The position numbers and the translations under genes were made by a program. A stretch of 64,000 nucleotides of DNA, taken from positions 11,922,001 to 11,986,000 of the forward strand of contig OY756962.1 in the NCBI GenBank assembly GCA_963580455.1, given 5' to 3'. Within the stretch, counting starts at the first letter, position 1. Every line of letters starts with the position of its first letter. Shown piece after piece: positions 44,834 through 57,549 of the stretch. This DNA is from Euonymus europaeus (lineage: Eukaryota; Streptophyta; Magnoliopsida; Celastrales; Celastraceae). Below the pieces are notes generated by a model that was not told where the DNA came from, did no database searches, and worked only from the letters and a program-made list of their open reading frames with translations.

Positions 44834-47800
44834 TCGAACTAAGCTAGGAAGCTTATACTCGTAAAATTTGATAGACAAGAACAATAAAAATTGTACACCG
44901 AGCAACTTTGATGGTCCAAAGTTGCTCAACTCTATCTATGGGGGAGCTTTTAACGATTTTTGTCCATTAGTCATAGAAAGGTTGTGTTTTGGCATCGAAA
45001 TAATCTAGGAATCTTATACTCGTAAAATTTGACATAGAAGAACAATAAAAAGTGTACACCGAGCAACTTTGATTGCCCTAAATTGGTCAACTCTCTGGGT
45101 GGAGATGTTTTTAATAGTTTTGCTAAATTTACATCGAAATTTGTTCTCTTGACAACAAAACAATTTACGAAGCGAATACTAGTAATTTTGGACATAAGGA
45201 AACAATTAAAATTGTATATCGAGCAACTTTCTTGGTTCGGAATTGCTCAACTCTCCTTATGAAGGAGCTTTTAATGGTTTTTGTCCATTTGTCATAGAAA
45301 GCTGGTGTTTTGACATCGAAATAATCTAGGAAGCTTATAGTCTTAAAATTTCACGGAGAAAAACAATAAAAAAGTGTACATATAGCAACTTTGATGGTCC
45401 GAAGTTGCTCAACTCTATCTACGGTGAAGCTTTTACTATTTTTGTTCATTTGTCGTAGAAAGGTGGTGTTTTGGCATCGAAATAATCAAGGAAGCTTATA
45501 CTCGTAAAATTTGACAAAGAAGAAGAATAAAAAGTGTTCACCGATCAACTTTGATGGACCGAAATCGCTTAACTCTCTCGATGGAGTTGTTTTTAATTGT
45601 TTTGCCAAATTTAGACCGAAATTAGTTCTCTTGACAACAAAACAATTTACGAAGCGAACTCTAGTAATTTTGGACATAAAAAAACAAGAAAAAGTGCATA
45701 CCGAGCAACTTTCATTGTTCGAAATTGCTCGACTCTTTTTATGGAGGAGCTTTTAACGGTTTTGTCTATTTGTCATAGAAAGTTGTTGCTTTGGAATCAA
45801 AATAATCTAGGAAGCTTATACTCGTAAAATTCGACATAGAAGAACAATAAAAAGTGTACAGAGAGCAACTTTGATGGTCCGAAGTTGCTCAACATTATCT
45901 ATGGTGAAGCTTTTAACTGTTTTTGTCTTTTTGTCATAGAAAGTTAGAGTTTTGCGATCGAACTAACTAGGAAGGTTATACTCGTAAAATTTGATAGAGA
46001 AGAACAATAAAAATTGTACACCGAGCAACTTTGATGGTCCGACGTTGCTCAACTCTATCTATCGTGGAGCTTTTAACTGTTTTTGTCCATTTGTCATTGA
46101 AAGATGGTGTTTTGACATCGAAATAATCTAGGAAGCTTATAGTCGTAAAATTTGACATAGAAAAACAATAAAAAGTGTACACCGAGCAACTTTAATGGCC
46201 CGAAATCGCTCTCTGGGTGGAGCTGTTTTTAATAGTTTTGCTAAATTTACACCGAAATTTATTCTCTTAACAACAAAACAATTTACAAAACGAATACAAG
46301 TTATTTTGAAAATTAACAAACAATAAAAAATGAAAACCGAGCAACTTTCAAGTTTCGGAATTGCACAACTCTCCTTATGGTCGAGCTTTGAACGGTTTTG
46401 TCAATTTGTTATAGAAAGTTTGTGTTTTGGCATCAAAATAGTCTAGGAAGCTTATACCCGTAAAATTTGACATAGAAGAACAATAAAAAGTGTACACAGA
46501 GCAACTTTGATGGTCCGAAGTTGCTCAACTCTATCTATGGTGAAGCTTTTAACTGTTTTTGTCCATTTGTCATAGAAAGTTGGAGTTTTCCGATCGAAAT
46601 AATCTAGGAAGCTTATAATCGTAAATTTTGACATAGAAGAACAATAAAAAGTGTACACCGAAGAACTTTAATTGCCCGAAATTGCTCAACTCTCTCGGTG
46701 GAGTTGTTTTTAATAGTTTTGCGAAATTTAGACCGAAATTTATCCTCTTGAAAACAAAACAATTTACGAAGCGAATACTAGTAATTTTGGACATAAGGAA
46801 ACAATAAAAAGTGCATACCGGGCAACTATTATGGTTTGGAATTTCTCAACTTTGCTTATGGAGGAGATTTTAACGGTTTTTTCTATTTGTCATAAAAAGT
46901 TAGTGTTTTGTCATCGAAATAATCAACGAAGCTTATACTCGTAAAATTTGACGTAGAAGAACAATAAAAAGTGTACACCTAGGAACTTTGATAGTCCGAA
47001 GTTGCTCAACTCTATCTACGGTGGAGCTTTTAAAGGTTTTTGTCCATTTGTCATAGAAAGGTGGTGTTTTGGAATCGAAATAATATAGGAAGCTTATACT
47101 CGTAAAATTTGGCATAGATGAACAATAAAAATTGTACACCGAGCAACTTTGATGGTCTGAAGTTGCTCAACTCTATCTATGGTGGTGCTTTTAACGGTTT
47201 TTATCCATTTGTCATAGAAAGATGGTGTTTTGGCATCGAAATAATCTTGGAAGCTTATACTCAAAAAATTTGGCATAGAAGAACAATAAAAATTGTACAC
47301 CGAGCAACTTTGATGGGCCGAAGTTGCTCAACTCTATCTATGGTGGATCTTTTAACGGTTTTTGTCCATTTGTCATAGAAAGGTAATGTTTTGGCATCGA
47401 AATAATCTAGGAAGCTTATACTCATAAAATTTGAAATAGAAGAACAATAAAAAGTATACACCGAGCAACTATGATGGTCCGAAGTTGCTCAACTCTATCG
47501 ATGGGGGAGCTTTTAACAATTTTTGTCCATTAGTGATAGAAAGGTTGTGTTTTGGAATCGAAATAATCTAGGAATCTTATACTCATAAAATTTGACATAG
47601 AAGAACAATAAAAAGTGTACACCGAGCAACTTTGATTGCCCGAAATTGGTCAAATCTCTGGGTGGAGCTGTTTTTAATAGTTTTGCCAAATTTACACCGA
47701 AATTTGTTCTCTTGACAACAAAACAATTTACGAAGCAAATACTAGTAATTTTGGACATAAGGAAACAATTAAAAGTGTATATCGAGCAACTTTCTTGGTT

Positions 47801-47909
47801 CGAATTGCTCAACTCTCCTTATGAAGGAGCTTTTAACGTTTTTGACTATTTGTCATAGAAAGTTAGTGTATTGCCATCGAAAAAATCTAGGAAGCTTATA
47901 CTCATAAAA

Positions 47910-49145
47910 TTAGACATAGAAGGACAATAAAAAGTGTACACATACAACTTTGATGGCCCGAAGTTGCTCAACTCTATCTATGGTGGATCTTTTAACGGTT
48001 TTTGTCCATTTTTCATAGAAAGGTGGTGTTTTGACATCTAAATAATCTATGAAGCTTATACTCGAAAAAATTGACATAGAAGAACAATAAAAAGTGTACA
48101 CCAAGCAACTTTGATGGCCCAAAACTGCTCAACTCTCTCGATAAATAGTTTTGCAAAATAAAGACTGAAATTTGTTCTCTTGACAACAAAATAATTTACG
48201 AAGCAAATACCAGTAATTTTGAACATAAAGAAGCAAAAAAAAGTGCATACCGAGCAACTTTCATGGTTCAAAATTGCTCAACTCTCTTTACAGATGAGCT
48301 TTTAACGGTTTTATCTATTTGTCGTAGGAAGTTGGTGTTTTGACTTTGAAATAATCTAGGAAGCTTATACTCGTAATATTTGAGATAGAAGAACAATAAA
48401 AAGTGTACACCGAACAACTTTGATGGCCCGAAATTGCTCAACTCTATCTATGGTGGAGCTTTTCACGGTTTTCGTCCATTTGTAATAGAAAGCTGGTGTT
48501 TTCTCATCGAAAGAAACTCAAAAGCTTATACTCGTAAAATTTCACATAGAAGAACAATAAAAAGTATACACCGAGCAACTTTGATGGCCCAAAACTGCTT
48601 AACTCTCTCGATGGAGTTGTTCTCAATAGTTTTGCAAAATATAGACCGAAATTTGTTCTCTTGAAAACATAATAATTTACGAAGCGAATACCAATAATTT
48701 TGGACATAAAGAAGCAAAAAAAAGTGCATACCGAGCAACTTTCATGGTTCGAAATTGCTGAACTCTCCTTACGGAGGAACTTTTAACGATTCTGTCTATT
48801 TATCATAGAAAGTTGGTGTTTTGGCATCGAAATAATCTAGGAAGCTTATACTCGTAAAATTTGACATAGAAGAATAATAAAAAGTGTACACCGACCAACT
48901 GTGATGGTCCGAAGTTGCTCAACTCTATCTATGGTGGAGCCTTTCACGGTTTTCGTCCATTTGTCATAGAAAGCTGGTGTTTTCTCATCGAAAAAAACTC
49001 AGAAGCTTATACTCGTAAAATTTCACATAGAAGAACAATAAAAAGTATACACCGAGCAACTTTGATGGCCCAAAACTGCTCAACTCTCTCGATGGAGTTG
49101 TTTTTAATAGTTTTGCAAACTATAGACCGAAATTTGTTCTCTTGA
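47910..49145. repeat. Satellite segment duplicated at about 55905-56994
   Basis: The series at 47.9-49.1 kb recurs at 55.9-57.0 kb with offsets of 8010 and then 7849 bp (50 and 49 monomers). Both copies share an unusual shortened B-type start (ctcgataaatagttttgc near 48140; gcgataaatagttttgc near 56148) and the cacggttttcgtccat variant. The one-monomer change in offset marks a gain or loss inside one copy. Confidence 0.75.
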
Positions 49146-50771
49146 CAACAAAATAATTTACGAAGTGATGACTAGTAATTTTGGAAATAAAGAAGCAATA
49201 AAAAGTGCATACCGAGTAACTTTCATGGTTCAGATTTGCTCAACTCTCCTTATGGAGGAGCGTTTAATGGTTTTGTCCATTTGTCATAGGAAGTTGGTGT
49301 TTTGGCATCGAAATAATCTAGGAAGCTTATACTCGTAATATTTGAGATAGAAGAACAATAAAAAGTGTACATCGAGCAACTATGATGGTCCGAAGTTGCT
49401 AAACTCTATCTATGGTGAAGCTTTTAACGATTTTTGTCCATTTGTCATAAAAAGGTTGTGTTTTGGCATCGAAATAATCTATGAAGCTTATACTCGTAAT
49501 ATTTGAGATAGAAGAACAATAAAAAGTGTACACCGAACAACTTTGATGGCCCGAAATTGCTCAACTCTCTCTATGGAGTTGTTTTTAATAGTTTTACAAA
49601 ATATAGACCGAAATTTGTTCTCTTGACAACAAAATAATTTACGAAGCGAATACTAGTTATTTTGGACATAAAGAAACAATAAATGGTTCATACCGAGCAA
49701 CTTTCATGGTTCGAAATTGCTCAACTCTCTTTATGGTGGTGCTTTTAACGGTTTTGGTCCATGTGTCATAGAAAGCTGGTGTTTTCGCATCGAAAAAACT
49801 CAGAAGCTTATACTCGTAAAATTTCACATAGAAGAACAATAAAAAGTATACACCGAGCAACTTTGATGGCCCAAAACTGCTCAACTCTCTCGATGGAGTT
49901 GTTTTTAATAGTTTTGCAAAATATAGACCAAAATTTGTTCTCTTGACAACAAAATAATTTACGAAACGTATACTAGTTATTTTGGACATAAAGAAACAAT
50001 AAAAAGTGCATACCTGGCAACTTTCATGGTTCAGAATTTCTCAACTCTCCTTATGGGGGAGCTTTTAACGGTTTTGTCTATTTGTCTTAGAAAGTTGGTG
50101 TTTTGGCATCGAAATAAACTATGAAGCTTATAGTCGTAAAATTTGATTTAGAAGAACAATAAAAAGTATACACCGAGCAACTATAATGGTCAGAAGTTGC
50201 TCAACTCTATCTATAGTGGAGCTTTTAACGGTTTTTGTCCATTAGTCATAGAAAGTTGGTGTTTTGTTATCGAAATAATCTAGGAAGCTTATACTCGTAA
50301 AATTTGACAGAGAAGAACAATAAAAATTGTACACCGAGCAACTTTGATGGTCCGACGTTGCTCACCTCTATCTATGATGGATCTTTTAACAGTTTTTGTC
50401 CATTTTTCATAGAAAGGTGGTGTTTTGCAATCGAAATAATCTAGGAAGCTTATACTCGTAAAATTTGACATAGAAGAACAATAAAAAGTGTGCACCAAGC
50501 AACTTTGAAGGCCCAAAACTGCTCAACTCTCTCGATGGAGTTTTTTTTTAATAGTTTCGCAAAATATAGATTGAAATTTGTTCTCTTGACAACAAAATAA
50601 TTTACGAAGCGAATACCAGTAATTTTGGACATAAAGAAGCAAAAAAAAGTGCATAACGAGCAACTTTCATGGTTCGAAATTGCTCAACTCTCCTTATGGT
50701 GGAGCTTTTAACGGTTTTTGTCCATTTGTCATAGAAAGATGGTGTTTTGGCATCGAAATAATCTAGAAAGC

Positions 50772-53659
50772 TTATACTCGTAAAATTTTACAGAGAATAA
50801 CAATAAAAATTGTACACCGACCAAGTTTGATGGTCCGAAGTTGCTCAACTCTATCTAGGGTGGAGCTTTTCGCGGTTTTTGTCCATTTGTCATAGAAAGC
50901 TGGTGTTTTTGCATCGAAAGAAACTCGGAAGCTTATACTTGCAAAATTCCACATAGAAGAACAATAAAAATTGTACACCGAGCAACTTTCATGGCCCAAA
51001 ACTGCTCAACACTCTCGATGGAGTTGTTTTAAATAGTTTTGCAAAATATAGACCAAAATTGGTTCTCTTGACAACAAAATAATTTACGAAGCGAATACTA
51101 GTGATTTTGGACATAAAGAAGCAATAAAAAGTGCATACCATGCAACTTCCATGGTTCAGATTTGCTCAACTCTCCTTATGGAGGAGCGTTTAACGGTTTT
51201 GTCTATTTGTCATAGGAAGTTGGGGTTTTGGCATCGAAATAATCTAGGAAGCTTATACCCATAATATTTGGGATAGAAGAACAATAAAAAGTGTACACCG
51301 AGCAACCATGATGGTCCGAAGTTGCTCAACTCTATCTATGGTGAAGCTTTTAACGATTTTTGTCCATTTGTCATAGAAAGGTTGTGTTTTCGCATCGAAA
51401 TAATCTAGAAAGCTTATACTCGTAATATTTGAGATAGAAGAACAATAAAAAGTGTATACCAAGCAACTATGATGGTTCGAAGTTGCTCAACTCTATAAAT
51501 GGTGAAGATTTTAACGATTTTTGTCCATTTGTCATAAAAAGGTTGTGTTTTGGCATCGAAATCATCTAGGAAGCTTACACTCATAATATTTGACATAGAA
51601 GAACAATAAAAAGTGTACACCGAACAACTTTGATGACCCGAAATTGCTCAAGTCTCTCGATAGAGTTGTTTTTAATAGTTTTGAAAAATATAGACCGAAA
51701 TTTGTTCTCTTGAGAACAAAATAATTTGCGAAGCGAATACTAGTTATTTTGGACATAAAGAAACAATAAAAGGTTCATACCGTGCAACTTTCATGGTTCG
51801 GAATTGCTCAACTCTGCTTATGGAGGAGCTTTTAACGGTTTTGTCTATTTGTCATATAAAGTTGGTGTTTTGGCATCGAAATAATCTAGGAAGCTTATAC
51901 TCATAAAACTTGAGATAGAAGAACAATAAAAAGTTTACACCGAGGAACTATGATGTTCCGAAGTTGCTCAACTCTATCTATGGTGGATCTTTTAACGATT
52001 TTTGTCCATTAGTAATAGAATGGTGGTGTTTTGGCATCTAAATAGTCTAGGAACCTTATACTAGTAAAATTTGACATAGAAGAACAATAAAAAGTTTACA
52101 CCGAGCAACTTTGATGGCCCAAAACTGCTCAACTCTCTCGGTGGAGTTTTTTTCAATAGTTTTGCCAAATTTAGACTGAAATTTATTCTCTTGACAACAA
52201 AATAATTTAAGAAACGTATACTAGTTATTTTGGGCATAAAGAAACAATAAAAAGTGCATACCAAGCAACTTTCATGGTTCGGAATTGCTCAACTCTCTTT
52301 ATGGTGGTGCTTTTAACGGTTTTGTCTATTTGTCTTAGAAAGTTGGTGTTTTGGCATCGAAATAATCTAGGAAGCTTATAATCAGAAAATTACACATAGA
52401 AGAACAATAAAAAGTGTACACCAAGCAACTAAAATGGTCTGATGTTGCTCAACTCTATCTATGGTGGAGCTTTTAATGGTTTTTGTCTATTAGTCATAAA
52501 AAGTTGGTGTTTTGGCATCAAAATAATCTAGGAAGCTTGCGCTCATAAAATTTGACATAGAAGAACAATAAAAAGTGTACACCGAGCAACTATAATGGTC
52601 CGAAGTTGCTTAACTCTATATATGATGGAGCTTTTGAGGGTTTTTGTCCATTAGTCATAGAAAGGTGATGTTTTGGCATCGAAATAATCTAGGAAGCTTA
52701 TACTCATAAAATTTCACATAGAAGAACAGTAAAAAGTGTACACCAAGCAACTATGATGGTCCGATGTTGGTCAACTCTATCTATGGTGGAGGTTTTAATG
52801 ATTTTTGTCAATCTGTCATAAAAATGTTGTGTTTTGGCATCGAAATAATCTAGGAACATATACTCGTAAAATTTGAAATAGAAGAACAATAAAAAGTGTA
52901 CACCAGGCAATGTTGATGGTACGAAGTTGCTAAACTCTATCTATGGTGGAGCTTTTAACGGTTTTTGTCCATTTGTCACAGAAAGGTGGTGTTTTGACAT
53001 CGAAATAATCAAGGAAGCTTATAGCCGTAAAATTTGACAGAGAAGAACAATAAAAATTGTACACCGAGCAACTTTGATGGTCCGAAGTTGCTCAACTCTA
53101 TCTATGGTGGATATTTTAACGGTTTTTGTCCATTTTTCATAGAAGGTGGTGTTTTGACATCGAAATAATCTCGGAAGATTATACTCGTAAAATTTGACAT
53201 AGAAGAACAATAAAAAGTGTGCACCAAGCAACTTTGATGGTCCAAAACTGCTCAACTCTCTCGATGGAGTTTTTTTTAATAGTTTTGCAAAATATAGATT
53301 GAAATTTGTTCTCCTGACAACAAAATTATTTACTAAGCGAATACTAATAATTTTGGACATAAAGAAGCAAAAAAAAGTGCATAACGAGCAACTTTCATGG
53401 TTCGAAATTGCTCAACTCTCCTTACGGACGAGCTTTTAACGGTTTTGTCTATTTATCATAGAAAGTTGGTGTTTTGGCATCGAAATAATCTAGAAATCTT
53501 ATACTCGTAAAATTTGACATAGAAGAATAATAAAAAGTGTACATCGAGCAACTGTGATGGTCCGAAGATGCTCAACTCTATCTATGGTGGAGCTTTTAAC
53601 GGTTTTTGTCCATTTGTCATAGAAAGATGGTGTTTTGGCATCGAAATAATCTAGGAAGC
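50772..53659. repeat. 18-monomer higher-order repeat, copy 1 (copy 2 from 53660 to about 56.5 kb)
   Basis: Distinctive monomers recur at a constant distance: 50772 and 53660, 51756 and 54642, 52910 and 55796, 53019 and 55905. The offset is 2886-2888 bp, or 18 x 160.3. The B-type spacing pattern (about 640, 480, 1115, 640) repeats with it. The left edge near 50.3 kb is offset by 2730 bp, one monomer less. Confidence 0.82.
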
Positions 53660-56600
53660 TTATACTCGTAAAATTTTACAGAGAAGAACAACAAAAATTG
53701 TACACCGACCAAGTTTGATGGTCCGAAGTTGCTCAACTCTATCTAGGGTGGAGCTTTTCACGGTTTTTGTCCATTTGTCATAGAAAACTGGTGTTTTGGC
53801 ATCGAAAGAAACTCGGAAGTTATACTCGCAAAATTTCGAATAGAAGAACAATAAAAATTGTGCACCGAGCAACTTTGATGGCTCAAAACTGCTCAACACT
53901 CTCGATGGAGTTGTTTTAAATAGTTTTGCAAAATATAGACCAAAATTGGTTCTCTTGACAACAAAATAATTTACGAAGCGAATACTAGTAATTTTGGACA
54001 TAAAGAAGCAATAAAAAGTGCATACCGAGCAACTTCCATGGTTCAGATTTGCTCAACTCTCCTTATGGAGGAGCGTTTAATGGTTTTGTCTATTTGTCAT
54101 AGGAAGTTGGTGTTTTGGCATCGAAATAATCTAGGAAGCTTATACCCATAATATTTGAGATAGAAGAACAATAAAAAGTGTACACCGAGCAACCATGATG
54201 GTCCGAAGTTGCTCAACTCTATCTATGGTGAAGCTTTTAACGATTTTTGTCCATTTGTCATAGAAAGGTTGTGTTTTGGCATCGAAATAATCTAGGATGC
54301 TTATACTCGTAATATTTGAGATAGAAGAACAATAAAAAGTGTATACCGAGCAACTAAGATGGTTCGAAGTTGCTCAACTCTATAAATGGTGAAGCTTTTA
54401 ACGATTTTTGTCCATTTATGATAAAAAGTTGTGTTTTGGCATCGAAATAATCTATTAAGCTTATACTCATAATATTTGACATAGAAGAACAATAAAAAGT
54501 GTACACCGAACAACTTTAATGACCTGAAATTGCTGAAGTCTCTCGATAGAGTTGTTTTTAATAGTTTTGCAAAATATAGACCGAAATTTGTTCTCTTGAC
54601 AACAAAATAATTTTCGAAGCGAATACTAGTTATTTTGGACATAAAGAAACAATAAAAGGTTCATACCGTGCAACTTTAATGGTTCGGAATTGCTCAACTC
54701 TGCTTATGGAGGAGCTTTTAACGGTTTTGTCTATTTGTCATAGAAATTTGGTGTTTTCGCATCGAAATAATCAAGGAAGCTTATACTCGTAAAACTTTAC
54801 ATAGAAGAACAATAAAAAGTGTACACCGAGGAACTATGATGGTCCGAAGTTGCTCAACTCTATCTATGGTGGATCTTTTAACGGTTTTTGTCCATTAGTA
54901 ATAGAAAGGTGGTGTTTTGGCATCTAAATAGTCTAGGAACCTTATACTTGTAAAATTTGACGTAGAAGAACAATAAAACGTTTACACCGAGCAACTTTGA
55001 TGGCCCAAAACTGCTCAACACTCTCGGTGGAGTTTTTTTCAATAGTTTTGTCAAATTTAGATTGAAATTTATTCTCTTGACTACAAAATAATTTACGAAA
55101 CGTATACTAGTTATTTTGGGCATAAAGAAACAATAAAAGGTGCATACCTAGCAACTTTCATGGTTCGGAATTGCTCAACTCTCTTTATGGTGGAGCTTTT
55201 AACTGTTTTGTCTATTTGTCTTAGAAAGTTGGTGTTTTGGCATCGAAATAATCTAGGAAGCTTATAATCAGAAAATTACACATAGAAGAACAATAAAAAG
55301 TGTACACCGAGCAACTAAAATGGTCTGATGTTGCTCAACTCTATCTATGGTGGAGCTTTTAATGGTTTTTATCTATTAGTCATAAAAAGTTGGTGTTTTG
55401 GCATCGAAATAATCTAGGAAGCTTGCACTCATAAAATTTGACATAGAAGAACAATAAAAAGTGTACATCGAGCAACTATAATGGTCTGAAGTTGCTCAAC
55501 TCTATATATGATGGAGCTTTTGGCGTTTTTTGTTCATTAGTCATAGAAAGGTGGTGTTTTGGCATCGAAATAATCTAGGAAGCTTATACTCGTAAAATTT
55601 CACATAGAAGAACAGTAAAAAGTGTACACCGAGAAACTATGATGGTCCGATGTTGGTCAACTCTATCTATGGTGGAAGTTTTAATGATTTTTGTCAATTT
55701 TTCATAAAAAGGTTGTGTTTTGGCATCGAAATAATCTAGGAACATATGCTCGTAAAATTTGAAATAGAAGAACAATAAAAAGTGTACACCGGGCAACGTT
55801 GATGGTACGAAGTTGCTAAACTCTATCTATGGTGGAGCTTTTAATGGTTTTTGTCCATTTGTCATGGAAAGGTGGAGTTTTGACATCAAAATAATCTAGG
55901 AAGCTTATAATCGTAAAATTTCACGGAGAAAAACAATAAAAATTGTACACCGAGCAACTTTGATGGTCCGAAGTTGCTCAACTCTATCTATGGTGGATCT
56001 TTTAACGGTTTTTGTCCATTTTTCATAGAAAGGTGGTGTTTTGACATCGAAATAATCTAGGAAGCTTATACTCGTAAAATTAGACATAGAAGAACAATAA
56101 AAAGTGTACACCAAGCAACTTTGATGGCCCAAAACTGCTCAACTCTCGCGATAAATAGTTTTGCAAAATAAAAACTGAAATTTGTTCTCTTGACAACAAA
56201 ATAATTTACGAAGCAAATACCAGTAATTTTGGACATAAAGAAGCAAAAAAAATTGCATACCGAGCAACTTTCATAGTTCGAAATTGCTCAACCCTCTTTA
56301 CAGATGAGCTTTTAACGGTTTTATCTATTTGTCGTAGGAAGTTGGTGTTTTGACTTTGAAATAATCTAGGAAGCTTATACTCATAATATTTGAGATAGTA
56401 GAACAATAAAAAGTGTACACCGAAACACTTTTATGGCCCGAAATTGCTCAACTCTCTCGATGGAGTTGTTCTCAATAGTTTTGCAAAATATAGACCGAAA
56501 TTTGTTCTCTTGACAACAGAATAATTTACGAAGCGAATACCAATAATTTTGGACATAAAGAAGCAAAAAAAAGTGCATACCGAGCAACTTTCATGGTTCG

Positions 56601-57549
56601 AAATTGCTCAACTCTCCTTACGGAGGAACTTTTAACGATTTTGTCTATTTATCATTGAAAGTTCGTGTTTTGGCATCGAAATAATCTGGGAAGCTTATAG
56701 TCGTAAAATTTGACATAGAAGAATAATAAAAAGTGTACACCGAGCAACTGTGATGGTCCGAAGTTGCTCAACTCTATCTATGGTGGAGCTTTTCACGGTT
56801 TTCGTCCATGTGTCATAGAAAGCTGGTGTTTTCTCATCGAAAAAAACTCAGAAGCTTATACTCGTAAAATTTCACATAGAAGAACAATAAAAAGTATACA
56901 CCGAGCAACTTTGATGGCCCAAAATTGCTCAACTCTCTCGATGGAGTTGTTTTTAATAGTTTTGCAAAATATAGACCGAAATTTGTTCTCCTGACAAGAA
57001 AATAATTTACGAAGTAATAACTAGTAATTTTGGACATAAAGAAGCAATAAAAAGTGCATACCGAGCAACTTTCATGGTTGAGATTTGTTCAACTCTCCTT
57101 ATGGAGGAGCGTTTAACGGTTTTGTCTATTTGTCATAAGAAGTTGGTGTTTTGGCATCGAAATAATATAGGAAGCTTATACTCGTAATATTTGAGATAGG
57201 AGAACAATAAAAAGTGTACACCGAGCAACTATGATGGTCCGAAGTTGCTCAACTCTTTCTATGGTGAAGCTTTTAACAATTTTTGTCCATTTGTCATAAA
57301 AAGGTTGTGTTTTGGCATCGAAATAATCTACGAAGCTTATACTCGTAATATTTGAGATAGAAGAACATTAAAAAGTGTACACCGAACAACTTTGATGGCC
57401 CAAAATTGCTCAACTCTCTCCATGGAGTTGTTTTTAATAGTTTTGCAAAATATAGACCGAAATTTGTTCTCTTGACAACAAAATAATTTAAGAAGCGAAT
57501 ACTAGTTATTTCATGGTTCGGAATTGCTCAACACTGCTTATGGAGGAGC

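Noticed and set aside
44826..44929. Extension of the gypsy unit 3 open frame into the satellite, giving a fused 268-codon frame
   Set aside because: The upstream part is repeat-derived and joined by a repair scar. It has no promoter or family support.
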